Shown here piece after piece: positions 1 through 10,971 of a DNA stretch of 64,000 bases. Within the stretch, counting starts at the first letter, position 1. Each line of letters starts with the position of its first letter. Under the pieces are notes generated by a model. That model ran no database searches. It was not told the DNA's origin and was given only the letters and a program-made list of their open reading frames with translations. Position numbers and translations under genes: made by a program. Location of the stretch: positions 1,550,001-1,614,000 of the forward strand of contig NZ_LT629797.1 of NCBI RefSeq assembly GCF_900106015.1. Direction: 5' to 3'. The stretch comes from Pseudomonas sihuiensis. GTDB lineage: Bacteria; Pseudomonadota; Gammaproteobacteria; Pseudomonadales; Pseudomonadaceae.

Positions 1-290
1 TGGAGCTGTTTCAGCACCACCCCTGGCCAGGCAACCTGCGCCAACTCAGCAGCGTGCTGCGCGTGGCGCTGGCCATGGCGGACGACCAGCCCATACGCGC
101 CGAACACCTGCCGGACGACTTCTTTCTCGACCTGCCGACGGACACGACCCTGCAAGCACACCCCGAGCCCGACGATCTGGCCAGCCAGTACCAGGCCTGC
201 GGCGGCAACATTTCCTACCTTGCCCGCCACCTCGGTCTGAGCCGCAACACGCTGTACAAGCGCCTACGCGAACAGGGCGTCAGACCCTGA
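1..290 (+). CDS. sigma-54-dependent transcriptional activator, C-terminal fragment cut by the window edge
   Basis: Only the last ~95 residues are present; reading is open from base 3 to the TGA at 288-290. The WPGNLRQL block is the end of the AAA+ domain of sigma-54 enhancer-binding proteins. The last ~35 residues (GGNISYLARHLGLSRNTLYKRLRE) form a Fis-type helix-turn-helix for enhancer DNA binding. The missing part should hold the sensor domain and the GAFTGA-containing ATPase. The tail resembles the AcoR-like protein at 11061-12965, so both may belong to one subfamily. The stop lies 11 bases inside the 3' end of the convergent exporter gene. The ligand and targets cannot be told from this fragment. 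Confidence 0.9.
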   Translation, partial: ELFQHHPWPGNLRQLSSVLRVALAMADDQPIRAEHLPDDFFLDLPTDTTLQAHPEPDDLASQYQACGGNISYLARHLGLSRNTLYKRLREQGVRP

Positions 291-1176
291 CGGCACGCCG
301 GGTCTTTATGCCCAGCCGCCAGCCCTGCTGCATGCCCGCGGCTGCCAGCAGAATGGCCGCCACACCGAGCCACTGCAGCGGGCTGAGCCAGTGATCGAAG
401 GCCAGCCAGTCGACGAGGATCGCCGCCACCGGATAAATGAACGACAGCGCGCCGGTCAGCGCCGTCGGCAGTTTTTGGATGGCGCCGTAGAGCAGCATGT
501 ACATCAGCCCGGTATGCACCACACCCAGGGTCGCAAGGCTGGCCCAGGCCACCTCGCCCTGCGGCAGCTGATGCCCAGCCAGGGGCGCCAGCATCAGCAC
601 ACCGGTCAGCAACTGGATCAGCGCGATCAGATGCGGCGGCGTAGCGCTGAGGCGTTTGACGATCAATGCCGCGACCGCATAGAGCAGCGCCGCCCCCAGC
701 GCCAGGGCGATGCCCAGCAGGTAGTTGCCACCGGCCACCGCGCCCCGCCCGTGGGCACTGACGATGGCCAGCATGCCGATGAAAGCCAGCGCCAGCCAAC
801 CGAGCTTGAGCCAGGTGATGCGCTCGCCGAGAAACAGCGCCGCCAGGCCCACCAACATGAAAGGCTGGACGTTGTAGACCACGGTGCTGACGGCGATGGA
901 GGCCTGCGCGTAAGAGGCGAACAACAGCAACCAGTTACCGACGATGGCCACGCCGCTGAGCACCGCCAGCAGCAATACGCGCCGCCCCAGAAGCTCGGCA
1001 CGCAGCAGGCCGAGCACGGCGCAGACCAACAGCAACATGCCGCCGCCGATCAGGCAGCGCCAGAACACCACATCCACCACGGCCTGGCCGGATACCAGGA
1101 CGAACCAACCGATGGTGCCGGAAATCAGCATGGCGGCGACCATTTCCAGCGAACCGCGTTTGAGGTTGTTATCCAT
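280..1176 (-). CDS. EamA/DMT-family metabolite exporter
   Basis: A 298-residue inner-membrane protein with about ten hydrophobic segments in two homologous halves, as in drug/metabolite transporters with two EamA domains. Features include GTIGWFVLVSGQ near the start, FWRCLIGGG in helix 2, and ALSFIYPVAAILVDWLAF in the second repeat. Such proteins usually export amino acids or small metabolites; the substrate cannot be read here. It is transcribed away from the divergent Lrp gene and meets the sigma-54 activator tail-to-tail with an 11-bp overlap. An Lrp regulator next to a DMT exporter is a common pairing for amino-acid efflux, which is inference in this case. Confidence 0.88.
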   Translation of the reverse strand: MDNNLKRGSLEMVAAMLISGTIGWFVLVSGQAVVDVVFWRCLIGGGMLLLVCAVLGLLRAELLGRRVLLLAVLSGVAIVGNWLLLFASYAQASIAVSTVVYNVQPFMLVGLAALFLGERITWLKLGWLALAFIGMLAIVSAHGRGAVAGGNYLLGIALALGAALLYAVAALIVKRLSATPPHLIALIQLLTGVLMLAPLAGHQLPQGEVAWASLATLGVVHTGLMYMLLYGAIQKLPTALTGALSFIYPVAAILVDWLAFDHWLSPLQWLGVAAILLAAAGMQQGWRLGIKTRRAVRV

Positions 1177-1311
1177 GAGGGGAGCCTCTTCGAGAGATGA
1201 CGATAATTATCCGAAGGTGCAACTTCCCTCTCCATGGAGAATCTGAGGCAGAATCCAGTCCTCGCCTTTTTTACAACGGCATATTCCGGCTTTTACCTAA
1301 CGAGGCCTGCA

Positions 1312-1749
1312 ATGACCGATGAAATCGACCAGACCCTGATCGCCGCCCTGATGGAAGACTCGCGGCGTTCACTCAAAGCCCTGGCGCAGATCAGTGGCCT
1401 GTCCTCCCCCAGCGTGGCCGAGCGGCTGCGCCGCCTGGAGGAACGCGGCGTGCTCAAGGGCTATACGGTGGAGATCGATCCGCGCCATTTCGGCTATCAG
1501 TTGCAGGCCATCGTTCGCGTGCGGCCGCTGCCCGGCAAGCTGCATGAAGTGGAGCGACTGATTCAGGCCACGCCCGAGTTCACCGAATGCGACAAGGTCA
1601 CCGGCGAGGACTGCTTCGTGGCTCGCCTGCACGTGCGCTCCATGGAGCAACTGGACGAGGTGCTCGACCGCATCAACGGCTACGCCGAAACCAACACTGC
1701 CATCGTCAAGAAGACCTCGGTGCCCCGCCGCCTGCCCCCGATGAACTGA
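1312..1749 (+). CDS. Lrp/AsnC-family transcriptional regulator
   Basis: A 145-residue protein, normal for the family. The N-terminal winged helix-turn-helix (IDQTLIAALMEDSRRSLKAL, then SGLSSPSVAERLRRLEERGV) is followed by a C-terminal RAM domain that binds small effectors, usually amino acids. I chose ATG 1312 because the MTDEIDQ start matches the family; an in-frame ATG at 1234 would add an atypical 26-residue leader. It stops 12 bases before ampC on the same strand, so the two are probably cotranscribed. It is divergent from the EamA exporter, whose promoter it may control. Confidence 0.9.
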   Translation: MTDEIDQTLIAALMEDSRRSLKALAQISGLSSPSVAERLRRLEERGVLKGYTVEIDPRHFGYQLQAIVRVRPLPGKLHEVERLIQATPEFTECDKVTGEDCFVARLHVRSMEQLDEVLDRINGYAETNTAIVKKTSVPRRLPPMN

Positions 1750-1761
1750 CAAGGAACGATC

Positions 1762-2898
1762 ATGCGCCCATCCCTTCGCCCCCTGCTCGTCACGCTCGGC
1801 CTTTGCCTGGGTAGCCAATCGGCCTTCGCCGAGCTGAACCAGGCCGTCGATGCTGCCGTGAAACCGATGATGCAGACCTATGCCATCCCCGGCATGGCCA
1901 TCGCCATCAGCCACAAGGGCCAGCAGCATTTCTTCGAATACGGCGTCGCCTCACGTGAAAGCGGCCAGGCGGTGGATCGCCACACCCTGTTCGAACTGGG
2001 CTCGATCAGCAAACTCTTCACCGCCACCCTCGGCGCCTACGCCGAAGCGCGCGGCACGCTGAACCTCAGCGACAACGCCAGCCAATATCTGCCAGAGCTG
2101 CGCGGCACTGCCTTCGATCACATCAGCCTGCTGGATCTGGCCACCTACACCGCCGGCGGCCTGCCACTGCAATTTCCGGACGCGGTCAGCAGCGAACGGC
2201 AAATGCTCGACTACTACCGCAACTGGCAGGCGGTTTATGCGCCGGGTATGCAGCGGCTGTATTCCAACCCCAGCATCGGCCTGTTCGGCCACCTGGCAGC
2301 GGCCAGTATGGCCAAGCCGTTTCAGCAGTTGATGGAGAAGGACCTGTTGCCGCAACTGGGCATGCAGGAAAGCTACGTGCAGATACCTACCGAGCAGATG
2401 ACGCGGTATGCCTGGGGCTACCGCGATGACAAGGCCGTGCGCGTGAGTCCCGGCGTGCTGGATGCCGAGGCCTACGGCTTGAAATCCACTGCCGCCGACA
2501 TGCTGCGCTTCATCGACGCCAACCTGCACCCGGACAAGCTGCCCGCACCGCTGCGTCAGGCCGTCAGTTCCACCCATCGCGGTTACTACCAGGTTGCTGA
2601 CATGGCCCAGGCTCTGGGCTGGGAGCGCTATGCCTACCCCATCAGCCTGACGAAGCTGCAGGCCGGCAACTCTGCAGAAATGGCGCTGCAACCCCAGCCG
2701 GTGGAGCGCTTCAGCGTGCCCAAGCCAGCCGAAGGTGACCTGCTGCTGAACAAGACCGGCTCGACCAACGGTTTCGGCGCCTACATTCTGCTGCTACCGG
2801 CGCGCGATACCGGTCTGGTGATACTCGCCAACCGTAACTATCCCAATGCCGAGCGCGTGCGCCTGGCGTTGCAATTGCTCGAGAGCCTCGAACCCTAG
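1762..2898 (+). CDS. ampC: class C beta-lactamase (AmpC)
   Basis: A 378-residue secreted serine hydrolase. A Sec signal peptide covers about residues 1-23 (ends SQSAFA). All three class C motifs are present at usual positions: SISK at 81-84 with the nucleophilic Ser81, YSN at 167-169 and KTG at 331-333 within KTGSTNGFGAY. Long AmpC blocks are kept, such as LATYTAGGLPLQ and ALGWERY, so I take this as a true cephalosporinase and not a general penicillin-binding-like esterase. The usual divergent LysR regulator AmpR is not beside it; instead an Lrp/AsnC gene ends 12 bases upstream. Inducibility is therefore uncertain. Confidence 0.92.
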   Translation: MRPSLRPLLVTLGLCLGSQSAFAELNQAVDAAVKPMMQTYAIPGMAIAISHKGQQHFFEYGVASRESGQAVDRHTLFELGSISKLFTATLGAYAEARGTLNLSDNASQYLPELRGTAFDHISLLDLATYTAGGLPLQFPDAVSSERQMLDYYRNWQAVYAPGMQRLYSNPSIGLFGHLAAASMAKPFQQLMEKDLLPQLGMQESYVQIPTEQMTRYAWGYRDDKAVRVSPGVLDAEAYGLKSTAADMLRFIDANLHPDKLPAPLRQAVSSTHRGYYQVADMAQALGWERYAYPISLTKLQAGNSAEMALQPQPVERFSVPKPAEGDLLLNKTGSTNGFGAYILLLPARDTGLVILANRNYPNAERVRLALQLLESLEP

Positions 2899-2941
2899 GC
2901 TGTTTTGCAAGGCATCGGTGCGCAGGATGCGTACCTTACGC

Positions 2942-4069
2942 TTACAGACTGCGCGCGATCACCATCCGCTGCACATCGCTGGTGCCTTCGTAGATCTGGC
3001 AGACGCGCACGTCGCGGTAGATGCGCTCGACCGGGAAATCTTTCAGGTAGCCATAACCGCCTAGCGTCTGGATCGCCGCCGAACACACCCGCTCGGCCAT
3101 CTCCGAGGCGAACAGCTTGGCCATCGACGCCTCGGTCAGGCATGGCTGGCCTGCCTCACGCAGGCTCGCCGCGTGGTGCACCATCTGCCGCGCCACGGCG
3201 ATCTGCGTGGCCATGTCGGCCAGGCGAAACGCCACCGCCTGGTGTTCGATGATCGGCTTGCCGAAGGTCACCCGCTCGTGGGCGTAATCACGCGCCGCCT
3301 CGAACGCGGCGCGGGCCATGCCCACTGATTGCGCAGCGATGCCGATGCGCCCACCTTCCAGGTTGGCCAGGGCAATGCGATAGCCTTCGCCCTCCTCACC
3401 CAGGCGCAGGTCGGCCGGAATGCGCACGTCGTCGAGTTGGAGCTGGCAGGTGTCGGAGGCGTGCTGACCGAGCTTGTCCTCGACCCGCACCACCGAGAAC
3501 CCTGGCGTGTCGGTGGGTACGATAAAGGCGCTGATGCCCTTCTTGCCGGCTTGCGGATCGGTGACGGCGAACACGATGACCATGCCGGCATGGCTGCCGG
3601 AGGTGATGAACTGCTTGGCGCCACTCAGCACGTAGTGATCGCCATCGCGCCGGGCGCGGGTGCGTAGATCGCTGGCGTCGGAGCCGGCCTGCGGCTCGGT
3701 CAGGGCGAAGGCACCGAGCATGCTGCCCTCGGCCAGCGGACGGAGAAAACGCTGTTTCTGCGCCTCGCTGCCGTATTTGAGGATCGGCATGCAGCCCACC
3801 GAGTTGTGCACGCTCATGATGGTAGAACAGGCGCCGTCGCCCGCGGCGATCTCCTCCAGGGCCATGGCGTAGGCCAGATGACCCGTTTCGGCACCGCCCC
3901 ACTGCTGCGGCACCAGCATGCCCATAAAGCCCAACTGGCCCATCTCGGCGATGGCCTCGGCAGGGAAGCGATGCTCGCGGTCCCAGTCGGCGGCGAAGGG
4001 CTTAAGCCGTTCCTGGGCGAACTGGCGGGCCATGTCGCGGATCAGTAGTTGTTCTTCGTTGGGCAGCAT
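2942..4069 (-). CDS. acyl-CoA dehydrogenase, probably short/branched-chain
   Basis: A 375-residue FAD enzyme for alpha,beta-dehydrogenation of acyl-CoA, passing electrons to ETF. It has the standard ACAD order: helical N-terminal domain, beta domain with [14 protein letters not shown], and C-terminal helical domain ending in [18 protein letters not shown] and [15 protein letters not shown]. Length and motifs fit the short-chain/2-methylbutyryl-CoA group. It is the last gene of a minus-strand run with a thiolase and an HSD10-like dehydrogenase, the three steps needed for 2-methylbutyryl-CoA (isoleucine). The specific substrate is inferred from this context. A REPIN separates it from the thiolase. 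Confidence 0.9.
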   Translation of the reverse strand: MLPNEEQLLIRDMARQFAQERLKPFAADWDREHRFPAEAIAEMGQLGFMGMLVPQQWGGAETGHLAYAMALEEIAAGDGACSTIMSVHNSVGCMPILKYGSEAQKQRFLRPLAEGSMLGAFALTEPQAGSDASDLRTRARRDGDHYVLSGAKQFITSGSHAGMVIVFAVTDPQAGKKGISAFIVPTDTPGFSVVRVEDKLGQHASDTCQLQLDDVRIPADLRLGEEGEGYRIALANLEGGRIGIAAQSVGMARAAFEAARDYAHERVTFGKPIIEHQAVAFRLADMATQIAVARQMVHHAASLREAGQPCLTEASMAKLFASEMAERVCSAAIQTLGGYGYLKDFPVERIYRDVRVCQIYEGTSDVQRMVIARSL

Positions 4070-4167
4070 GGCTGGCTCCGATAATGCGGGTTGATCAATG
4101 ACAGGACCGCTCGGATGTCGCGGGGCCGTCTAGGCCATGCGCACCGAGAGTATTTTCCGTAGTCAGC

Positions 4168-4238
4168 GGTGCGCACGGCGCACCCTACGTACCGAAGGCG
4201 ATTCGTAGGGTGTGCGGCGCCGCCCGGGTCGTGCGCAT
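4168..4238. repeat. REPIN: two inverted REP palindromes
   Basis: One arm runs from 4168 to 4189 (GGTGCGCACGGCGCACCCTA plus 2 bases). An inverted, more divergent arm runs from about 4204 to 4238. The same unit recurs at 17388, 18242, 19880, 32183, 33431 and 38076. It fills most of the gap between the acyl-CoA dehydrogenase and thiolase genes. Such elements are copied by RAYT transposases in Pseudomonas; no RAYT gene is in this window. Confidence 0.82.
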
Positions 4239-4252
4239 CAATGGTTTTTGCT

Positions 4253-5440
4253 TCACAACCTTTCGATGGCCACCGCGGTGGCCTCGCCGCCGCCGATGCA
4301 CACGGAGGCCACGCCACGCTTGAGTCCGTACTGGCTCAGGGCATTGAGCAGGGTCACCAGCACGCGCGCACCGGAGGCGCCGATGGGGTGGCCGAGGGCG
4401 CAGGCGCCGCCGTGCACGTTGAGCTTGGCGTGGGGGATCTCCAGGTCGCGCATGGCCACCATGGGCACCACCGCGAAGGCCTCGTTGATCTCGTACAGGT
4501 CCACTTCGTTCAGGCTCCAGCCGCTGCGTGCCAGCACGCGCTGGATCGCGGTGACCGGCGCGGTGGTGAACAGGTTCGGCGCCTGGGCATGGCCGGCATG
4601 GGCGACGATGCGCGCCAGCGGACTCAGGCCTCGCCGCTCGGCCTCGGACTGGCGCATCAGCAGCAGGGCCGCAGCGCCGTCGGAAATCGAGCTGGAGTTG
4701 GCCGCGGTCACCGTGCCGCCGTCGCGGAACGCCGGCTTGAGCGTGGGAATCTTCTCCGGCCTGGCCTTGGGCGGCTGCTCGTCGGCGGCGATCAGGCGCC
4801 GCTCGCGCCCGGCAGGAGCCTCGAGCGCGACGATCTCGTCGGCAAAATGGCCGGCCTCCATCGCCTGCTGCGCCCGGCGCAGCGACTCCAGGGCGTAGGC
4901 GTCCTGCTCCTGGCGGGTAAAGCCGTAGCTCTGCGCGCAGTCCTCGGCGAAGGTGCCCATCAGCCGTCCGCGCTCGTAGGCGTCTTCCAGGCCGTCGAGG
5001 AACATATGGTCGAGCACCTGGCCGTGGCCCATGCGATAGCCCGCGCGGGCGCGCTGTAGCAGGTACGGCGCGTTGGACATGCTTTCCATGCCGCCGGCCA
5101 CCAGCACCTCGGCGCTGCCAGCCAGCAGTTGGTCGTGGCCGAGCATCAGCGCCTGCATGCCCGAGCCGCACATCTTGTTCAGCGTGGTGCATTGCGCCGC
5201 CTGGCTCAGGCCCGCGCCGAGCGCCGCCTGGCGCGCCGGGGCCTGGCCCTGACCGGCCTGCAGCACGCAGCCCATCAGCACGGCATCCACCGCCTCGGCC
5301 GCGAGTCCGGCGCGCTGCAGGGTGGCGCGAATGGCGGCGGCGCCCAGTTCGGCGGCGGACAGGCCGGCCAGGTCACCGAGAAAACCGCCCATGGGAGTTC
5401 GGGCGGCGCTGACGATCACGACCGGATCGGTTGCAGACAT
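4253..5440 (-). CDS. thiolase (acetyl-CoA C-acyltransferase)
   Basis: A 395-residue thiolase with both active-site signatures: the acyl-accepting Cys in LNKMCGSGMQA near residue 90, and GGACALGHPIGASGAR with CIGGGEA near the C-terminus. It cleaves a 3-ketoacyl-CoA with CoA to acetyl-CoA plus a shorter acyl-CoA. With the neighbouring short-chain dehydrogenase and acyl-CoA dehydrogenase it probably cleaves 2-methylacetoacetyl-CoA to acetyl-CoA and propionyl-CoA. It could also act as a general biosynthetic or degradative thiolase. The ATG is 90 bases after the dehydrogenase stop on the same strand. Confidence 0.92.
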   Translation of the reverse strand: MSATDPVVIVSAARTPMGGFLGDLAGLSAAELGAAAIRATLQRAGLAAEAVDAVLMGCVLQAGQGQAPARQAALGAGLSQAAQCTTLNKMCGSGMQALMLGHDQLLAGSAEVLVAGGMESMSNAPYLLQRARAGYRMGHGQVLDHMFLDGLEDAYERGRLMGTFAEDCAQSYGFTRQEQDAYALESLRRAQQAMEAGHFADEIVALEAPAGRERRLIAADEQPPKARPEKIPTLKPAFRDGGTVTAANSSSISDGAAALLLMRQSEAERRGLSPLARIVAHAGHAQAPNLFTTAPVTAIQRVLARSGWSLNEVDLYEINEAFAVVPMVAMRDLEIPHAKLNVHGGACALGHPIGASGARVLVTLLNALSQYGLKRGVASVCIGGGEATAVAIERL

Positions 5441-5530
5441 GGTTGTCTCCTGAAAGTCGTTGGTGTGCCATGGATTGCGGCCAGGTCGATCAGCTCACCC
5501 CGGGCGGATGCAATCCGGGTCATGTGTCGG

Positions 5531-6298
5531 TTACTTCGCCGCCATACGCAGCGCGCCATCGAGGCGGATCACCTCGCCGTTGAGCATGGGGTTCTCGACG
5601 ATGTGGCGCACCAGCGCGGCGTATTCCTCGGGGCGGCCCAGGCGCGGCGGGAACGGCACGCCGGCGGCCAGCGAGTCGCGCACCTCCTGCGGCATGCCGG
5701 CCATCATCGGCGTCTCGAAGATGCCCGGGGCGATGCACATCACGCGGATGCCCGAGCGCGCCAGCTCGCGCGCCGCCGGCAGGGTCATGGCGGCCACCCC
5801 GCCCTTGGAGGCGGCATAGGCGGCCTGACCGATCTGCCCGTCGAAAGCCGCCACCGAAGCGGTATTGACGATCACCCCGCGCTCGCCCTCGGCATTCGGC
5901 GGGTTCTGCGCCATGGCCTCGGCGGCCAGGCGTAGCAGGTTGAAACTACCGACCAGGTTGACCTCGACGGTGCGGCGGAAGCTGTCCAGGCCATGCACGC
6001 CACTGCGCCCCAGGACCTTCTCGGCCGGTGCGATACCGGCGCAGTTGACCAGCCCGTGCACGGCGCCAAAGGCTTCCAGTGCCTGCGCCACGGCCACACG
6101 GCCATCCTCCTCGCGGATGATGTCGGCCTGCACGAAGCGGGCGCCCTCGCCCAGCTCTGCGGCAGCGCGCTGCCCCGCTTCGGCATTGATGTCCAGCAGC
6201 AGCACCTTGCCGCCCTGGCCGAGCAGCTGACGGGCAGCGGCCAGGCCCAGGCCGGAGCCGCCACCGGTGATCAGAAATACGGAATCTTCGATACGCAT
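5531..6298 (-). CDS. short-chain dehydrogenase, 3-hydroxyacyl-CoA dehydrogenase type 2-like
   Basis: A 255-residue Rossmann-fold SDR. It has the glycine-rich NAD motif [16 protein letters not shown] at the N-terminus and the catalytic YAASKGG (Tyr-x3-Lys). The C-terminal LIRDGALRM-like ending and the 'IETPMMAGM' style loop (here [13 protein letters not shown]) are typical of HSD17B10/3-hydroxy-2-methylbutyryl-CoA dehydrogenase. I chose ATG 6298 ([13 protein letters not shown]) over an in-frame start 15 bases upstream. It sits between the AraC regulator and the thiolase, fitting the NAD-dependent step of isoleucine breakdown. The substrate is inferred. Confidence 0.88.
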   Translation of the reverse strand: MRIEDSVFLITGGGSGLGLAAARQLLGQGGKVLLLDINAEAGQRAAAELGEGARFVQADIIREEDGRVAVAQALEAFGAVHGLVNCAGIAPAEKVLGRSGVHGLDSFRRTVEVNLVGSFNLLRLAAEAMAQNPPNAEGERGVIVNTASVAAFDGQIGQAAYAASKGGVAAMTLPAARELARSGIRVMCIAPGIFETPMMAGMPQEVRDSLAAGVPFPPRLGRPEEYAALVRHIVENPMLNGEVIRLDGALRMAAK

Positions 6299-6367
6299 AG
6301 CACGCTCCAGCAACGAGTCAGAACCATGCTCGCGCCGAGCGCCGCCGTCGACAATGGCGAAAGTCGT

Positions 6368-7408
6368 CTATCGCTCTGAGCGCTTTGGACAATCGGGCGT
6401 CGGGTGTATCAGCGCGCGGTACTGCCCCGGCGTAGAGCCGGTCCACTTCTTGAACGCCTTGTAGAAGGCGCTGATGTCGGCGAAACCGAGCACGCCGGCC
6501 AGCTCGACGAAATCGCCCTCGCCGGCATCCAAGCGGGTGATAGCCAGTTCGCGCCGCACCTGATCCTTGAGCCCCTGGTACGACTGGCCCTCCTGGGCCA
6601 ACTTGCGGCGCAGGGTCGAGGGCGCCATGTAGAAATGGCTGCTGAGCGCCTCGAAGTCGGGCCAGCGTGCGGCGCTCAGCGAGCGCAGATAGGCACGGAT
6701 ACGCGCCCCCAGGCTTTGCGGGTCGCGGTAGCGCACCAGGATATTGGCTGGTGCGCCGGCCAGAAAGCGCTTCAGTTCGCGCTCGCTGCGGCGCACCGGC
6801 TGCGCCAGGCAGTCGGCGTTGAACAGCAGGCGGCTGGAGGGGCGCTCGAAGCGCAGGTTGTCGCAGAACATCACCCGGTAGTCCTCGAGATAGCCCGGCG
6901 CGGGACAGCGCAGGTCGATGCCGAGGATCGGCAGGCGCCGGCCGGCCAGCCAGCACAGCAGGCCATGCACCATCAGCCACAGGGTGAAGTAGGCGAAGGC
7001 CCGACTGTGCTGGCCGTCCGGCTCGTCCAGGGCGATTTCGGCCAGGCTGCCCTGCTGCACCAGACGCGGGCTGAGGCCGTCGAAGACCAGTCCGCAGAAG
7101 GCCAGCACCCGTTCCAGCGCCGCGCCCAGGGTGGGCTCGCGCAGGGCGATGGCAGCCATGAAGGCGAAGCTGCCGGCCTTCATGCGCCGGGCGTTCATGC
7201 CGAAGAACTCGTCGTCCATGCTCGCCGCCAGGGCGCGCCAGAGCTGCCCGTAGAGCGCCGAAGGCACACGCCCGTAGGGGCGCTCCAGCGCCTGTGCAGG
7301 CAGGCCGACGCGCTCCAGCAGCGCCGCCACGTCGAGCCCGCGGCGGCGCGCCTCGAGCAACGCCTCGCCGACCAGTTGTACCGAGATGGTGCCCTTCTCC
7401 ACTGCCAT
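6368..7408 (-). CDS. AraC-family transcriptional regulator
   Basis: A 346-residue regulator with an N-terminal ligand-binding domain of the 'arabinose-binding-like' (OruR/ArgR-type) class and a C-terminal pair of helix-turn-helices. HTH features include LSSHFYMAPSTLRRKLAQEG and FADISAFYKAFKKWTGSTPG near the end. It lies inside the minus-strand acyl-CoA gene run, 69 bases upstream of the SDR and 70 bases downstream of the acyl-CoA ligase. A local regulator of this catabolic operon is the natural reading. The effector is unknown; a branched-chain acid or acyl-CoA is a guess. Confidence 0.9.
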   Translation of the reverse strand: MAVEKGTISVQLVGEALLEARRRGLDVAALLERVGLPAQALERPYGRVPSALYGQLWRALAASMDDEFFGMNARRMKAGSFAFMAAIALREPTLGAALERVLAFCGLVFDGLSPRLVQQGSLAEIALDEPDGQHSRAFAYFTLWLMVHGLLCWLAGRRLPILGIDLRCPAPGYLEDYRVMFCDNLRFERPSSRLLFNADCLAQPVRRSERELKRFLAGAPANILVRYRDPQSLGARIRAYLRSLSAARWPDFEALSSHFYMAPSTLRRKLAQEGQSYQGLKDQVRRELAITRLDAGEGDFVELAGVLGFADISAFYKAFKKWTGSTPGQYRALIHPTPDCPKRSER

Positions 7409-7478
7409 GCCGCCCCGCGTCAGCCCCGTCCTGCAACGCGGGCCAGTTTGCCTGCGCCGCCGACGCGAGGCCAGCCGC

Positions 7479-9170
<1,692 letters not shown>

Positions 9171-9317
9171 GTCGGTACCCATTTGTTGTGCTTGTTATGG
9201 GGAATCCGCGAGCGCGGAGATCGCCGGCACTCCCAACAGGAAGCATGCCAAGGAGACGCAAGCCGTCTGTTCCCAGCGCCTGCTACCGCTGCGCGGTTTC
9301 AATCGGAGCGGTGCAGC

Positions 9318-9334
9318 TGTCTCGTTTTGCGACA
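9318..9334 (+). promoter_or_regulatory. probable activator (UAS) site for the AcoR-like protein
   Basis: The sequence TGTCTCGTTTTGCGACA is a near-perfect palindrome inside a larger one (CAGCTGTC at 9314 and GACAGCTG ending 9338). It follows the pattern TGTC-N-C-N5-G-N-GACA, and a second match lies at 13021-13037 upstream of the outer-membrane channel gene. It is about 100 bases upstream of a -24/-12 promoter, the normal place for a sigma-54 enhancer. Confidence 0.75.
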
Positions 9335-9419
9335 GCTGTATGTCTTCGATACAGCCTGGCCAGCCCCGCGACCGCCAGCGGAAGCCCGCAGACGCAATCT
9401 GGCACGGCCTTGCCGGCAC

Positions 9420-9435
9420 TGGCACAGGCGTTGCT
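9420..9435 (+). promoter_or_regulatory. sigma-54 (-24/-12) promoter of the aldehyde dehydrogenase gene
   Basis: TGGCAC at 9420-9425, five bases, then TTGCT at 9431-9435 is a full match to the sigma-54 consensus, with the GG and GC elements ten bases apart. It would start transcription near 9446, about 28 bases before the ATG at 9474. Confidence 0.85.
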
Positions 9436-9473
9436 CAAGCCCCGACACAAAACCACAACAAGAGGCTTCGTCC

Positions 9474-10964
9474 ATGGAAACCCTACCGCTACACCGCAAA
9501 ACCCTCGATTTCCTTGCCCGACCGCAACGCATGCTGATCGGCGCCCAGTGGCTGGATGCCGCCAACGGCAATAGCCTGCAGGTGCGCAACCCGGCCACCG
9601 GCGAGCCGCTGGCCAGCGTCCCCTCGGCCAGCGCCGCGGACGTGGACCGCGCCGTGCAGGCCGCCCGCACTGCCTTCTACGACTCCGCCTGGAGCCGCAC
9701 CCGCCCGCGCGAACGGCAGAACCTGCTGTGGCGCCTGGCCGACCTGATCGAGCGTGACGCCGACGTGCTGGCCGAGCTGGAATGCCTGAACAATGGCAAG
9801 AGCGCCCAGGTCGCCCGCGCTATGGACGTACAACTGTGCATCGACTTCCTGCGCTACATGGCCGGCTGGGCCACCAAGATCGAAGGCAGCACGGTTGAGC
9901 CATCTCTGCCATTGATGCCGAACGAGGATTTCCACGCCTATATCCGCCGCGAGGCGGTGGGCGTAGTGGGCGCCATCGTGGCCTGGAATTTTCCGCTGCT
10001 GCTGGCCTGCTGGAAGCTCGGTCCGGCGCTGGCCAGCGGCTGCACCCTGGTGCTCAAACCGGCCGACGAAACCCCGCTGAGCGCGCTGAAACTGGCCGAG
10101 CTTGTTCTGGAGGCTGGGTACCCGGCCGGGGTGTTCAACGTGGTCACCGGCACCGGCCTGAACGCCGGCGCCGCGCTGTCCAGCCACCCCGGAGTGGACA
10201 AGCTGACCTTCACCGGCTCCACCGAGGTGGGCAAGCAGATCGGCAAGGCGGCCATGGACAACATGACCCGCGTGACCCTGGAGCTGGGCGGCAAATCGCC
10301 GACCATCGTGCTGGCTGATGCCGACCTGCAGCAGGCCGCCGCCGGGGCCGCCAGCGCCATCTTCTTCAACCAGGGCCAGGTGTGCTGCGCCGGCTCGCGC
10401 CTGTACGTGCAGCGCAAGCACTTCGACAACGTGGTGGCCGACATCGCCGCCATCGCCAACGGCATGAAGCTGGGCAACGGCCTCGACCCCAGCGTGCAGA
10501 TGGGCCCGCTGATCTCCGCCAAGCAGCAGGATCGGGTCACCGGCTACATCAACCTGGGCCGCGAGCTTGGCTCCACCGTCGCCTGCGGCGGCGAAGGCTT
10601 CGGCCCCGGCTACTTCGTTCAGCCGACGGTGCTGGTGGACGTCGACCAGCGCCACCGCCTGGTCCAGGAGGAAATCTTCGGCCCGGTGCTGGTGGCCATG
10701 CCCTTCGACGATATCGACGAGGTGGTGCGCCTGGCCAACGACAACCCCTATGGCCTGGGCGCCAGCATCTGGTCCAACGACCTCGGCGCGGTGCACCGGA
10801 TGATTCCGCGCATCCGCTCCGGCTCGGTGTGGGTCAACTGCCACAGCGCCCTCGACCCGGCCCTGCCGTTCGGCGGCCACAAACTCTCCGGCATCGGCCG
10901 CGAGATGGGCGCCGCCGCCATCGAGCACTACACCGAACTGAAGACGGTGATGATCAAGCTGTGA
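9474..10964 (+). CDS. NAD-dependent aldehyde dehydrogenase
   Basis: A 496-residue cytosolic ALDH. It has the PWNFPL-type cofactor region (here AWNFPLLLACWK), LELGGKSPTIVL with the general-base Glu, and the catalytic Cys304 in GQVCCAGSR. It oxidises an aldehyde to its acid. I chose ATG 9474 because it lies just after the sigma-54 promoter at 9420 and gives a normal N-terminus; longer upstream reading overlaps that promoter. It faces the AcoR-like activator convergently and shares a UAS motif with the alcohol dehydrogenase operon, so it probably oxidises the aldehydes made by that enzyme. The nearest functional type is ExaC/AcoD-like ALDH. Confidence 0.92.
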   Translation: METLPLHRKTLDFLARPQRMLIGAQWLDAANGNSLQVRNPATGEPLASVPSASAADVDRAVQAARTAFYDSAWSRTRPRERQNLLWRLADLIERDADVLAELECLNNGKSAQVARAMDVQLCIDFLRYMAGWATKIEGSTVEPSLPLMPNEDFHAYIRREAVGVVGAIVAWNFPLLLACWKLGPALASGCTLVLKPADETPLSALKLAELVLEAGYPAGVFNVVTGTGLNAGAALSSHPGVDKLTFTGSTEVGKQIGKAAMDNMTRVTLELGGKSPTIVLADADLQQAAAGAASAIFFNQGQVCCAGSRLYVQRKHFDNVVADIAAIANGMKLGNGLDPSVQMGPLISAKQQDRVTGYINLGRELGSTVACGGEGFGPGYFVQPTVLVDVDQRHRLVQEEIFGPVLVAMPFDDIDEVVRLANDNPYGLGASIWSNDLGAVHRMIPRIRSGSVWVNCHSALDPALPFGGHKLSGIGREMGAAAIEHYTELKTVMIKL

Positions 10965-10971
10965 GTTTTAC

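Noticed and set aside
391..1200. 269-codon plus-strand frame
   Set aside because: It is opposite the EamA exporter and is rich in Gln, Arg and His without hydrophobic segments or family motifs.
9400..9414. TGGCACGGCCTTGCC as a sigma-54 promoter
   Set aside because: The GG and GC elements are nine bases apart instead of ten; the correctly spaced site is 20 bases downstream at 9420-9435.
9489..10928. 479-codon minus-strand open frame
   Set aside because: It lies fully opposite the aldehyde dehydrogenase, is His/Gly/Ala-rich and shows no recognisable domain.
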